From GCA-2731375 sp964590195 (lineage in GTDB: Bacteria > Pseudomonadota > Alphaproteobacteria > GCA-2731375): 64,000 nucleotides of DNA. Below the pieces are notes generated by a model that saw only the letters and a list, made by a program, of their open reading frames with translations, made no database searches and was not told where the DNA came from. The DNA lies in the NCBI GenBank assembly GCA_964590195.1, contig CAZPWJ010000008.1:1-64000 (forward strand), given 5' to 3'. A program made the position numbers and the translations under genes. Within the stretch, counting starts at the first letter, position 1; every line of letters begins with the position of its first letter. This document shows positions 7,865-16,658 of this stretch, in pieces.

Positions 7865-9433
7865 GTGAGCTATGAATTCATTGTCGTTGGCGCCGGCCAC
7901 AACGGCCTCGCCTGTGCAGCATACCTTGCCAAGGCAGGTGCCAAAGTCCTGGTTGTGGAGCGAAGCGAGCGTGTGGGCGGGGGCTGCCATACCGAGGAAG
8001 TCACCCTGCCGGGATTCAAGCACAATATTTGCTCCGTCGTTCATACCCACATCCCCTCCAGTCCGGTCTACCGCGATCTCGAGCTCGAACGACATGGTGT
8101 CAGGTACGTCTACCCTGATCATCCGCGCGGTACGATATTCCCCGACCACAAGACCATCGTGATGTATCGCGAGACGGAGCGGACGGCGGCAGAGCTGGCC
8201 CGGTTCTCGGAGCGGGACGCGCGGACCTTCATGCAGCTGGTGCGGGACTACGGCGAATTCTTCGAGGCCACGTACCTGCCGTTGATGTATTCGCCACCGT
8301 CGCCGCCTTCGGCGCAGACCGCGGAGCTTGAAAAGTCCGAGGAGGGACGGACGCTTCTCCAATGGCAGATGAGTACGCCGGTGCAGCTGCTCGACGAACT
8401 GTTCGAGAGCGAGGAAGTGAAGGTCCACTTCCTTAATCGGCTGACCGTGCTGAATGTCGCCCCGGATCAACATGGACTGGGTTGGATCTGCCTGTTCCGC
8501 ATCCTGCTGGCCGAGGCGCCCATCTGCGTTGGCGGCTCCGGACAGCTGGCGGTGGGGCTGAGAAACGCCCTCGAGGAGAACGGAGGCGCCATCCAAACAG
8601 GACTGGGCGTGAGGCAAATTCTCATGCGGGGCGACCGGGCGGTCGGCGTCGAGTTCGAGGACGGGACGCGCGCCGAGGCGGCGAAAGCCGTGATCACCAA
8701 CGTGGAACCAAAAAAGAGCTTCCTGAAGATGGTGGGAGAGGAGCACCTGCCCGATACCTTTACGACGCGCGTTAAGAACTATCATTCGCGTGGTCGCTCG
8801 CTCTTTGCCTTGCACTTGGCGTTGTCGGAGCCGCCCCATTACAAGGCCGCGGCTTATAACCCTTCGGTGGACGTCTCATTCAGTCAGGAAATGTTCGGTG
8901 GCAGCATCAGGGAGCAGGTCCGCGCGTACAACGACATCGCTATGGGCAGCCCGCCCCGGCAGGAGATGCTGCAGGTCACGCTACCCACGATATTCGACCC
9001 TTCCCAGGCCCCCGAGGGCAAACATTCGGCCGTCGTATGGCAGTACGCACCTTATGACGTGGCGCCTGAGGGACCGGAGGGTTGGCGCAATGTAAGAGAG
9101 GAATATGCCGCGCATGTGTTGGATCTCTGGCGCTCGTATGCACCGAATATGACCCAGGACAAGATCTTGGCCATGACCATTCAGGATCCCACGGATACGG
9201 TGGAGATCAACGATAACTTTATCAATGGCGTCGAGGTGGTGGGCGATATATCGCCGGACCAGATGGGATTTTTCAGGCCCTTCGCCAATTGGTCCAACTA
9301 CCGATCGCCGATTGACGGCCTGTATATGTGCGGTGGTTTTTGCCATCCAGGCGGCGGTGTGCACGCCGGCGCCGGGCATAACGCGGCCAGCGTGATCGCC
9401 GAGGACTTCTCGCTGAACCGGTGGTGGGGCTGA
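7865..9433 (+). CDS. CrtI/phytoene-desaturase-like FAD oxidoreductase
   Basis: About 522 residues. The N-terminus VVGAGHNGLACAAYL followed by VVERSERVGGG is the FAD-binding fold typical of phytoene desaturase and its bacterial NAD(P)/FAD-dependent relatives. A C-terminal YMCGGFCHPGGGVHAGAGHN segment matches the closing FAD-contact motif of this group. I chose GTG 7865 because GGAGG at 7852-7856 sits 8 bases upstream; the slightly earlier GTG at 7856 lies inside that site. The stop overlaps the start of the next gene (TGATG). No carotenoid genes are nearby, so a desaturase role is not supported; a general FAD amine or alkane oxidoreductase is equally possible. Confidence 0.8.
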   Translation: MSYEFIVVGAGHNGLACAAYLAKAGAKVLVVERSERVGGGCHTEEVTLPGFKHNICSVVHTHIPSSPVYRDLELERHGVRYVYPDHPRGTIFPDHKTIVMYRETERTAAELARFSERDARTFMQLVRDYGEFFEATYLPLMYSPPSPPSAQTAELEKSEEGRTLLQWQMSTPVQLLDELFESEEVKVHFLNRLTVLNVAPDQHGLGWICLFRILLAEAPICVGGSGQLAVGLRNALEENGGAIQTGLGVRQILMRGDRAVGVEFEDGTRAEAAKAVITNVEPKKSFLKMVGEEHLPDTFTTRVKNYHSRGRSLFALHLALSEPPHYKAAAYNPSVDVSFSQEMFGGSIREQVRAYNDIAMGSPPRQEMLQVTLPTIFDPSQAPEGKHSAVVWQYAPYDVAPEGPEGWRNVREEYAAHVLDLWRSYAPNMTQDKILAMTIQDPTDTVEINDNFINGVEVVGDISPDQMGFFRPFANWSNYRSPIDGLYMCGGFCHPGGGVHAGAGHNAASVIAEDFSLNRWWG

Positions 9434-10005
9434 TGCCTCAGCGGGAAGAGAAATTCTCCGTAAACGCCTCACCCGATGACCTGTGGACCTTCATTCGCGA
9501 TTTTGAAGCCCTGTGCGGCTGTATTCCCGGTGTCGAGCGCATCAAACTGGTGGACGACCTGACTGTCGAGCTGACGGTGAAGGAGAAAATCGGTGTCGTG
9601 CCGCTGATCGTGGATTTGGTGGGGCGGATCGAAGCCGAAGACCCACCCAACAGCCTGCATGCCGTCGCAACAGCCGAACATCTGACCATGGAGATCGATG
9701 TCGCCTTGCAGGAAACCGCGAACGGGACCGGGATCACCGCCGTGTTCGAGGTCAATGGCGAGGGGCCGCTCAAACCCATCGTCGATCGTTTGTTTGAACG
9801 CAGAGCAACCGAGCGGGCCGCCGAATTCGCCGAAATTCTGGTTGAACGCTTCGGCGCCGTTTCGTCGCTCGATACGGCAAGAGAGGAACTGGCGGAACCG
9901 CGCCAACAACATGTTCCCGCGCAAGACCGGTCCGGGACCTTTATGCGGTGGCTAAACCAGCTCTGGCACTTCTTTTTTGGGCCGCCCGCGACGCCGGGGG
10001 CCTAG
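9433..10005 (+). CDS. CoxG/SRPBCC-family protein
   Basis: 190 residues starting at ATG 9433, which overlaps the upstream stop, so the two genes are translationally coupled. The N-terminus (EEKFSVNASPDDLWTFIRD) followed by ALCGCIPGVERI matches the CoxG-type SRPBCC fold, in which CoxG of carboxydotrophs helps anchor CO dehydrogenase to the membrane. The C-terminal segment FMRWLNQLWHFFFGPPA is hydrophobic and aromatic and could touch the membrane. CoxL-like proteins are encoded 6 kb to the left and 3 kb to the right, so a role with one of them is possible. An independent lipid or small-molecule binding role with the FAD oxidoreductase is the alternative. Confidence 0.7.
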   Translation: MPQREEKFSVNASPDDLWTFIRDFEALCGCIPGVERIKLVDDLTVELTVKEKIGVVPLIVDLVGRIEAEDPPNSLHAVATAEHLTMEIDVALQETANGTGITAVFEVNGEGPLKPIVDRLFERRATERAAEFAEILVERFGAVSSLDTAREELAEPRQQHVPAQDRSGTFMRWLNQLWHFFFGPPATPGA

Positions 10006-10021
10006 CGTGGTTTAGGGCACA

Positions 10022-10693
10022 TTAGAATCCCGAAAAATGCGCGACGTTGGCGATATCCTCGCGCTCGCTGACCAGGGTGTTTTCGATCGCCGTGTCATCC
10101 GCATAACCGAGGCACATGCCGGTGACCAGCGCCTGGTCGTCGGGAATGCCAAGGTGGCGGAAAATCGGTTCCTGAAACTGGATCCAGGCGGCCTGGGGAC
10201 AGGTGTCCAGGCCCATGCCGCGGGCCGCTAGCATCAGGGTTTGAATATACATGCCCGTATCGGCCCAATTGCCCCGGCCCAAATAGGCGTCCGTGGTGAC
10301 GAAAATGCCGACTGGCGCATCGAAAAACTGGAAGTTCCGCGCCCCTTGCCTGGCACTCCCCTCGCGGTCGCCCTTTTCAATGCCCAGCAGGCCGTACAGG
10401 CCCCAGCCAACACCACGACGGCGGTCGCGGTGCACGTCGTTCCAGACCGGCGGGTAATAGTCATAGTCCTCGTATTTCGCTGCCTTGCCCTCCGCCGCCA
10501 GGGCCAGGACATCATCAATGATCGCCTGGCGGACCTCGCCGGCGCAGATATAGACGTGCCAGGGCTGGGTGTTGGTGCCGCTGGGCGCGCGTTGGGAGAT
10601 TTCCAGAATTTGCTCAATCATCTCCTTCGATACCGGTTGATCGGTAAAGGCGCGGATTGATTTGCGGGATTTAATAGCGTCAAAAACGTCCAT
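10022..10693 (-). CDS. Nitroreductase-family FMN oxidoreductase
   Basis: 223 residues. The opening DVFDAIKSRKSIRAFTDQPV and RAPSGTNTQPWHVYI are the FMN-binding signatures of the nitroreductase family, and GMGLDTCPQAAW is the usual second FMN contact. Such enzymes are homodimers reducing nitro compounds or quinones with NAD(P)H, but many have other physiological roles. It is transcribed convergently with the CoxG-like gene and lies 22 bases after the deazaflavin-type gene on the same strand, so the two may be co-expressed. Confidence 0.85.
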   Translation of the reverse strand: MDVFDAIKSRKSIRAFTDQPVSKEMIEQILEISQRAPSGTNTQPWHVYICAGEVRQAIIDDVLALAAEGKAAKYEDYDYYPPVWNDVHRDRRRGVGWGLYGLLGIEKGDREGSARQGARNFQFFDAPVGIFVTTDAYLGRGNWADTGMYIQTLMLAARGMGLDTCPQAAWIQFQEPIFRHLGIPDDQALVTGMCLGYADDTAIENTLVSEREDIANVAHFSGF

Positions 10694-10715
10694 TTCTGCC
10701 TCGTGACTTCATGGT

Positions 10716-11150
10716 TTAGACCGCTTCGGCGATGAACACCGGGATCTTGCGGTCTGTTTTTTCCTGATACTCGATATAGGGCGGAAACACCGCCGCGCTG
10801 GCATCCCACAGACGCTGGCGTTCCGGGTCTTCCGTGACCTCGCGGACGCGCATTTTGAAAACCTCGGTCTTGTCGCGGATCTCCACATCGCCGTTGGCCC
10901 GCAGGTTGTAGACCCAGACGGGGTTCTTCTCCCGCCCGCCGTAAGAGCCGACCAGGACATAGGCGCCATCGACTTCCACCCGCATCAGGGGGATTTTCCG
11001 GATGCCGCCCGTTTTGTTGCCCATGTGGGTAACGATGATGCAGGGCATGCCGGTATCACGCAAAGTGGAACCTTCGGTGCCGCCGCTGCCTTCGTACAGT
11101 TCGACTTGTTCGCGGACCCAATCCAAGGTGGGTGGAATATAGTCAGCCAT
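10716..11150 (-). CDS. Deazaflavin-dependent (DDN-like) nitroreductase-family protein
   Basis: 144 residues, the usual length for the family named after the mycobacterial deazaflavin-dependent nitroreductase. GMPCIIVTHMGNKTGGIRK followed by PLMRVEVDGAYVLVGSYGG and NPVWVYNLRANGDVEI are its conserved split-barrel core; actinobacterial members bind cofactor F420. ATG 11150 is followed in order by the nitroreductase gene, probably one transcript. Proteobacterial members may use F420 or another flavin, and the cofactor cannot be read from the sequence. Confidence 0.8.
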   Translation of the reverse strand: MADYIPPTLDWVREQVELYEGSGGTEGSTLRDTGMPCIIVTHMGNKTGGIRKIPLMRVEVDGAYVLVGSYGGREKNPVWVYNLRANGDVEIRDKTEVFKMRVREVTEDPERQRLWDASAAVFPPYIEYQEKTDRKIPVFIAEAV

Positions 11151-11245
11151 GGGATTTCCTATCTGTTTGGGTAGCTTGGTGCATTGATGATAGCATCATA
11201 GCGACGGAGCATCGGTGATTTTTACGCTAATTGGGAGACAGTAAA

Positions 11246-12628
11246 TTGAACGACGCAGCTGAAGCGAGCGCCCTGCCCAACGAAGACGCATTGAAAGCGG
11301 CGGGCAGCGAGCATCTGTTTATCCATGCCTCACCCTACCGCGCCCTGGCCAATGACACGGGCAAGCGTATTCTGGTGGAAGGCGATGGCGCCATTGTTAA
11401 GGATATCGAGGGCAAGGAATATATCGACGGGCTGGCGGGCCTGTGGCTGGTCAATGCCGGCCATGGCCGTCAGGAAATCGCCGACGCCTATGCTAGGCAG
11501 GCCGGCACCCTGGCCTATGCCAGCTCTACCCAGGCGACGTCTATTCCGGCCATTGAACTGGCGACCAGGCTTGCGGAATTGACGCCGGGGGATCAGGCTA
11601 CCGCGTTTTTCTGCTCGGGCGGCTCGGAAGCGGTTGAAAGCGCCATCAAGATCGCGCGGCAGTTTCACTATTTCAATGGCGAGCCCAAGCGTTCCAAGAT
11701 CATTGGCCGGCGGGGCTCCTACCACGGCGCCACATACGGCGCCATGAGCGTCAGCGGCACCCGGCCCATGAGCGAGCCCTATCACAGCCCCTTCATGCAT
11801 GGCGTGCTGCATGCCTCCCCACCATATTGCTACCGCTGCGATTTCCGTCACAGCTTTCCCGGCTGCGACCTGCTCTGCGCCGATCAGATCGAACAGATGA
11901 TCAATTACGAAAACCCGAAGACCGTGGCCGCCGTGATCGCCGAGCCGATCTCCGCCTCGGGTGGGATCGTGATACCTCCCGACGGTTACTGGGCCCGCCT
12001 GCGCGAAATCTGCGACCGCCATGGTATTCTGTTGATCACCGATGAAGTGATCAACGGTTTTGGCCGCACCGGGCGTATGTTCGCCTCGGAGCATTGGGAT
12101 CTGGTCGGCGATATCATGACCGTGGCCAAGGGTCTGGCCAGCGGCTATGCCCCGATCGGCGCCGTGATGTGCCGCCCCCATGTGGTGGAAGCCTTCGAAG
12201 GCGATAACAAGCTGTCGCATCTGCTGACCTACGGCGGCCATGCCGCCGCCTGCGCCGCCGCACTCAAGAACCTGGAAATTTTCGAACGCGAGGGCCTGGT
12301 GGCGAATTCCCAGGCCATGGGCGCCCGCCTGAAACAGGGGCTCGAGGGCTTGTCCCATCACCCCACGGTTGGCGAAGTGCGGGGCCTTGGCCTGTTGGCG
12401 GGCCTGGAGTTAGTCAGGGACCGGGACAGCAAGGAAAAATTCGCCGAGGACGGCGCGGAGCTGAAGACATTTGGTGAGGGGCTGGCGCAACGGGGCCTTC
12501 TAACCCGCGTGGCCAGCACTCTGCCGTTGTCTCCACCATTGTGCATCACCGCCGAACAGGTCGACCAGGTTGTCGCTATTATTGACGACAGCCTGACCGA
12601 GATGGAAGCGGCCCACGGCCTCGCTTAA
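11246..12628 (+). CDS. Class III (omega) aminotransferase
   Basis: About 460 residues. The family order is intact: CSGGSEAVESAIKIAR for the PLP phosphate, RRGSYHGATYGAMSVSG, LLITDEVINGFGRTG with the Asp that contacts the PLP ring, and TVAKGLASGYAPIGA with the Schiff-base Lys295. These enzymes move amino groups from beta-alanine, putrescine, taurine or similar omega-amines to pyruvate or 2-oxoglutarate. I prefer the TTG at 11246 because GGGAG at 11234-11238 sits 7 bases upstream; a TTG at 11231 is too close to it. The 3' end overlaps the convergent CoxL-like gene by 4 bases. Substrate unknown. Confidence 0.85.
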   Translation: MNDAAEASALPNEDALKAAGSEHLFIHASPYRALANDTGKRILVEGDGAIVKDIEGKEYIDGLAGLWLVNAGHGRQEIADAYARQAGTLAYASSTQATSIPAIELATRLAELTPGDQATAFFCSGGSEAVESAIKIARQFHYFNGEPKRSKIIGRRGSYHGATYGAMSVSGTRPMSEPYHSPFMHGVLHASPPYCYRCDFRHSFPGCDLLCADQIEQMINYENPKTVAAVIAEPISASGGIVIPPDGYWARLREICDRHGILLITDEVINGFGRTGRMFASEHWDLVGDIMTVAKGLASGYAPIGAVMCRPHVVEAFEGDNKLSHLLTYGGHAAACAAALKNLEIFEREGLVANSQAMGARLKQGLEGLSHHPTVGEVRGLGLLAGLELVRDRDSKEKFAEDGAELKTFGEGLAQRGLLTRVASTLPLSPPLCITAEQVDQVVAIIDDSLTEMEAAHGLA

Positions 12629-14952
12629 TCGCGCTTGGCGGCCTCGATGGCACGCCAGACGCGCTGGGGCGTTGCCGGCATGTCCACATCCTTGACGCCG
12701 AATTCGGACAGGGCATCGACGATGGCATTGATCAACAGGCCTAGCGCGGGCGTCGTGCCGCCCTCGCCGCCTGGCCGAATGCCGTGGGGGTGAGAGCTGG
12801 CTGGGACTTCCATGATCACCGTCTTGATGAACGGCATGGTATCGGCACGCGGCATGGCATAGTCCTGGAATGAACCGCTGAGAAGCTGCGCGCTGTCCGG
12901 GTCGTAGTGGATTTCCTCCAACAGGGCCTGTCCCAAACCCTGCATCACCGCGCCATGGGCCTGGCCGTGCAGGATCAGCGGATTGACCGCCCGCCCGACG
13001 TCGTCGACGCCGGTCCAGGCGGCGATTGCCACCTGCCCGGTGTCCGGGTCGACCTCAACCTCGCAGACATGGGTGCCGTAGGGATAGCCGCCGGCGCGGT
13101 TGGTGATGTCACTGGCGCTTTCCAACCCACCAGCCGTATGCGCGGCCTGCCATAAATCCATGCTGCCCCCGCCTGGCGCGGTGAAGGCGCCGTCCGCGAA
13201 AATGATGTCGCCCTCCGCCGCCTGCAACACTTGCGCCGCGATGGCCTTGCCCTTGGCCAGCAGTTCCTCCACCGCCTCACCCAGCGCGATGGAGACCAGC
13301 CGCATGGAACGGCCCGAATGGGAGCCGCCGCCGACCGAGACCCGGTCGGTGTCGTTGGTGATGTAGCGGACCTTTTCGAACGGCACTTGCAGCCATTCGC
13401 AAACCAGTTGCGGGAAGCTGGTTTCATGGCCCTGGCCGCTGCTCATGGTGCCGACCACCAGCTCGATGCAGCCATCGTCGCAGACCGTCAGCTCGGCGCG
13501 CTCGCGCGGGATGCCCGAGGTGATCTCGATATAGTTGGCAACGCCGATGCCCCGGCACAGCCCCCGCGCGGCGGAATCCGCCCGGCGGCCGGGGAAGCCG
13601 TCCCAGTCGGCCTCGGCCAAGGCCCGGTCCATGGCCGTCAGATAATCGCCGCTGTCGTAGGTGGCGCCGACGCCGTTGGTATAGGGCATGGCATCGGCGG
13701 GGATCAGGTTGCGGCGGCGTAGTTCGACCCGGTCAAAGCCGCAGCTATCGGCGGCCAGTTCAATCAGCCGTTCGATCATGTAGATCGCTTCCGGACGACC
13801 GGCGCTGCGATAGACCGCCGTTGGCGCCGTGTTGGTCAGCACCGCATGGCCGTGAAAATGCACGGCGGGAATGTCATAGACGCTCTGCATCATCGACAGG
13901 CCCTTGCGCAAGGGCCAGAAGAAAACCGTGTAGGCGCCCAGGTTCATGGTGTTAACGCCGCGCAGGCCCAGGAAATTGCCTTCCGCGTCCAGAGCCAGTT
14001 CGGCCTTTGAGGTCAGATCGCGGGCCTGGTAGTCGGAGAGGAAACATTCCGACCGGCTGGCGGTCCATTTGACCGGGCGCCCGACGCGCTTGGCGGCCCA
14101 GGGCAGCAGGGCGTATTCGGGGAAAAAAGCATTCCGGGTGCCGAAGTTGCCGCCCATGTCGCCAAAGACACAGCGTATATTCTCCTCTCGCACGCCCAGG
14201 GTCGCGGCCAGCCGGTCGCGGCTGCGTACCACGCCGGCGCCCGAACCCGTGCGCAGGGTATAGCGTTCGTCGCCTGGATCATATTCACCGACCACGGCGC
14301 GCGGTTCCATGGGGCTGCCGGTGACCCGGTGGATCCAGCCGTCAAACTCGACAACATGCGCCGCCGCCGCGAAGGCGCGGTCCGTCGCCTCCCTGTCGCC
14401 GACCTCGCAGGTCAGGGCCAGGTTTTCCGTGCAGCCCGGCCAAACCTGTGCCGCGCCGGGCGCCATGGCGTCGCGGGCATGAACGATGGCTGGCAGTTCT
14501 TCGTAATCGATCTCGACCAATTCGGCAGCATCGGCGGCGGCGGCGGCTGTCTCCGCAACCACCATGGCCACGGCTTCGCCAACATAGCGCGCGGTGTCGA
14601 GAGGAAGAGCATTGTTCTCGGTCACGAAGACCTCGAACCCCTCCGGCAGGCGCAGAGTGGCATCCGGCGGTCCGACCCAATCGGGATTATGCGGTATGGG
14701 CCCCAGGCCATCGGCGGCGGCATCGGCGCCGGTCAACACGGCAAGGACGCCTGGCAGGGCCATGGCGCCGGTAATATCGATGGAACGGATTCTGGCGTGT
14801 GCCAGGGGCGAACGCACCATGGCGGCATGGCAGAGCCCCTCTGGCGAAATGTCGCTCGAGAACCGTCCCTGGCCCGTAAGCAGCCGGCGGTCCTCCACCC
14901 TGGCAAGCGGCGCGCCGATACCATTCGCGCGGTTCGAACTCTGAACGGGCAC
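12625..14952 (-). CDS. Second CoxL/XdhB-type molybdopterin-binding subunit (orphan)
   Basis: 775 residues. The N-terminus GAPLARVEDRRLLTGQGRFSS is the standard beginning of the family's large subunits. GDMGGNFGTR is a cofactor-binding loop, VYRSAGRPE (near residue 380) is the active-site loop, and PGGEGG near the C-terminus supplies the Glu. The loop is not AYxCSFR, so this is not a form I CO dehydrogenase. I set the start at GTG 14952, preceded by AAAGGACG; a longer frame to 15114 is an Arg-rich artefact overlapping the next gene. It differs strongly from the copy at 1332, so the two are separate family members, not recent duplicates. As there, no small or medium subunit is adjacent. Confidence 0.85.
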   Translation of the reverse strand: MPVQSSNRANGIGAPLARVEDRRLLTGQGRFSSDISPEGLCHAAMVRSPLAHARIRSIDITGAMALPGVLAVLTGADAAADGLGPIPHNPDWVGPPDATLRLPEGFEVFVTENNALPLDTARYVGEAVAMVVAETAAAAADAAELVEIDYEELPAIVHARDAMAPGAAQVWPGCTENLALTCEVGDREATDRAFAAAAHVVEFDGWIHRVTGSPMEPRAVVGEYDPGDERYTLRTGSGAGVVRSRDRLAATLGVREENIRCVFGDMGGNFGTRNAFFPEYALLPWAAKRVGRPVKWTASRSECFLSDYQARDLTSKAELALDAEGNFLGLRGVNTMNLGAYTVFFWPLRKGLSMMQSVYDIPAVHFHGHAVLTNTAPTAVYRSAGRPEAIYMIERLIELAADSCGFDRVELRRRNLIPADAMPYTNGVGATYDSGDYLTAMDRALAEADWDGFPGRRADSAARGLCRGIGVANYIEITSGIPRERAELTVCDDGCIELVVGTMSSGQGHETSFPQLVCEWLQVPFEKVRYITNDTDRVSVGGGSHSGRSMRLVSIALGEAVEELLAKGKAIAAQVLQAAEGDIIFADGAFTAPGGGSMDLWQAAHTAGGLESASDITNRAGGYPYGTHVCEVEVDPDTGQVAIAAWTGVDDVGRAVNPLILHGQAHGAVMQGLGQALLEEIHYDPDSAQLLSGSFQDYAMPRADTMPFIKTVIMEVPASSHPHGIRPGGEGGTTPALGLLINAIVDALSEFGVKDVDMPATPQRVWRAIEAAKRD

Positions 14953-14969
14953 TCTGTTACGTCCTTTCG

Positions 14970-16550
14970 CTAGCCGCCGACGGCATCGCCAACGCGACTG
15001 CCGTGATAGGTCGCGCCACCGGGCGTGGTGACGCTTACCTTTGCCTCTCCGCCATCCCACTGAAAGGCGATGATGGACGGCCACACCTTCCAGCGAAACT
15101 TGCCGTCGGCGCAATAGTGCAGAGGAACCTTGTAGGGTGGGAAAACCTCGCCGCTGGTATCGTCCTGGCCATCGGTATAGAGGACGCCATCCTCGAAAAA
15201 TACATCCAGGGTATTGACGGCGGCCAGGAAGCCCAGGATCACATAGCGGCCGCTGAAGCCGGCCAAATCATCGTCCGTATAGTCCGCCGGTGGGGAATAG
15301 AGGTAGCTGGGAATTTCGACCTCGCCCGTGGCCAGCGTGCGGTGGAATAGCAGGCAGTCCCAGGCGTCGCCCGTACAGACCGGCTGATAGCGCAGGTTGG
15401 TGCGGTCCGGGCGCTCGACGGCGAGCCAGTCCGCGACGGGGCCGCTGCCGGGCGCCTTGCGCAGATCCAGGAAATAGCAATCGTGGTCGACCTTGGCAAA
15501 GGCCACCTGGTTACAGTCGGGCCGGGGTAGTTCGCCCTTTAGCGAGCGTTCCGAGGTGGTGCCGATAAACAGCGTATCCTCGCGGCCAAACCGCGAGGCA
15601 TAATAGGAACCCATGGAGGTGGCCTTTTGCACCCGCACGGGATGCAGCTGCAAATGCGTATTGTGGGCGCCCAGCACCATGCCGGCATCCGCACCCTCGC
15701 GCCCTCTGATCCAGTTCAGCGATTCCGCCATGGAGACATCGCGCACATTCCATAATTGGCGCACGCCGATATCGAAATCCGCCTCGGTCTGGGCTAGGGC
15801 CAGGAAGACATCGCGCATGATCTGGGCGCAGCGCAGGCCCCAGTCATAATCGTCATGGGATGTTGCGGCGGTATAGACGATGCGCGCCTGCTCGATCCGG
15901 CTGACCACCAGGGAGGCCGCGCCGATCAGGTCCTGGAACCTGGCGGGCGCCACTTCCGTACGGCTCTGCAGGGTGATCTCTTCCACCGCCGTTTCGAAAA
16001 TTCGTGCGATATCGTCGGCCAGGCCCTGATCGACCTTGCCGGCGAAGTCGTGCACCGCGCGATAGGCGAACCGGGCATGGCCCCAGTTGCCGGTGCCGTC
16101 CATGCTGTAGAAGCGCAGCTCCCGCTGCCGGCCGGGATCGGCGTTCCAATCCCGCATCCAGCGTATCAGCTCGTTCATCTCGGCCCAGACGCCCCAGACG
16201 TTGTTGATGCAGGGGGCGATGTCGTCCCAGTCATCATCGGCGCCGGCGACATAGTCATGCACCCGGCGGCCTTCGACCAGACCGGCCTCGAGCACGAAGG
16301 TGGTGAAACCATGTTCCAGCGCCAGGTATTTGAACAACCTGGCCCGCCAACGGTTCCATTCCCGCAGATAATGGGCACTTTCGCCCACGGCGATGATCCG
16401 CTTGCGGCCAATTACCTCGGCCATGAAGGCAAGATCATCGTAGCTGTCGTCATGGCGGGGAATGGACAGGGGAACCGCCTGCGCCCGGGCCCAGGCGACG
16501 AAGGCCTCGTCGGATGGCTGTTGCTCGGTTGACTGTTCTGACTCGGCCAT
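14970..16550 (-). CDS. Erythromycin-esterase-family protein
   Basis: 526 residues. The N-terminal half matches the erythromycin esterase (EreA/EreB-like) fold: IIAVGESAHYLREWNRWRAR, TTFVLEAGLVEG, a central YSMDGTGNWG and GMVLGAHNTHLQ, each carrying the conserved His/Glu residues of the family. The last 150 residues look like a separate beta-rich domain without a recognised match. It lies immediately upstream of the CoxL-like gene on the same strand (18 bases), so they may share a transcript. Genuine macrolide hydrolysis is not implied: most chromosomal members have unknown substrates. Confidence 0.75.
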   Translation of the reverse strand: MAESEQSTEQQPSDEAFVAWARAQAVPLSIPRHDDSYDDLAFMAEVIGRKRIIAVGESAHYLREWNRWRARLFKYLALEHGFTTFVLEAGLVEGRRVHDYVAGADDDWDDIAPCINNVWGVWAEMNELIRWMRDWNADPGRQRELRFYSMDGTGNWGHARFAYRAVHDFAGKVDQGLADDIARIFETAVEEITLQSRTEVAPARFQDLIGAASLVVSRIEQARIVYTAATSHDDYDWGLRCAQIMRDVFLALAQTEADFDIGVRQLWNVRDVSMAESLNWIRGREGADAGMVLGAHNTHLQLHPVRVQKATSMGSYYASRFGREDTLFIGTTSERSLKGELPRPDCNQVAFAKVDHDCYFLDLRKAPGSGPVADWLAVERPDRTNLRYQPVCTGDAWDCLLFHRTLATGEVEIPSYLYSPPADYTDDDLAGFSGRYVILGFLAAVNTLDVFFEDGVLYTDGQDDTSGEVFPPYKVPLHYCADGKFRWKVWPSIIAFQWDGGEAKVSVTTPGGATYHGSRVGDAVGG

Positions 16551-16658
16551 GATGTTTCCGCCTAGTTCTTTTTTGTTTTCCCAAAGATGCTAGCGAATTG
16601 AGCGGGGCAAAGCCATATGCGACTGAAGGGGTCCGCGTTGCAGATCCGCCGTGCCGTA

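Noticed and set aside
14953..15114. Arg-rich N-terminal extension of the second CoxL-like gene
   Set aside because: It overlaps the erythromycin-esterase-like gene and is unlike family members; GTG 14952 has AAAGGACG upstream.
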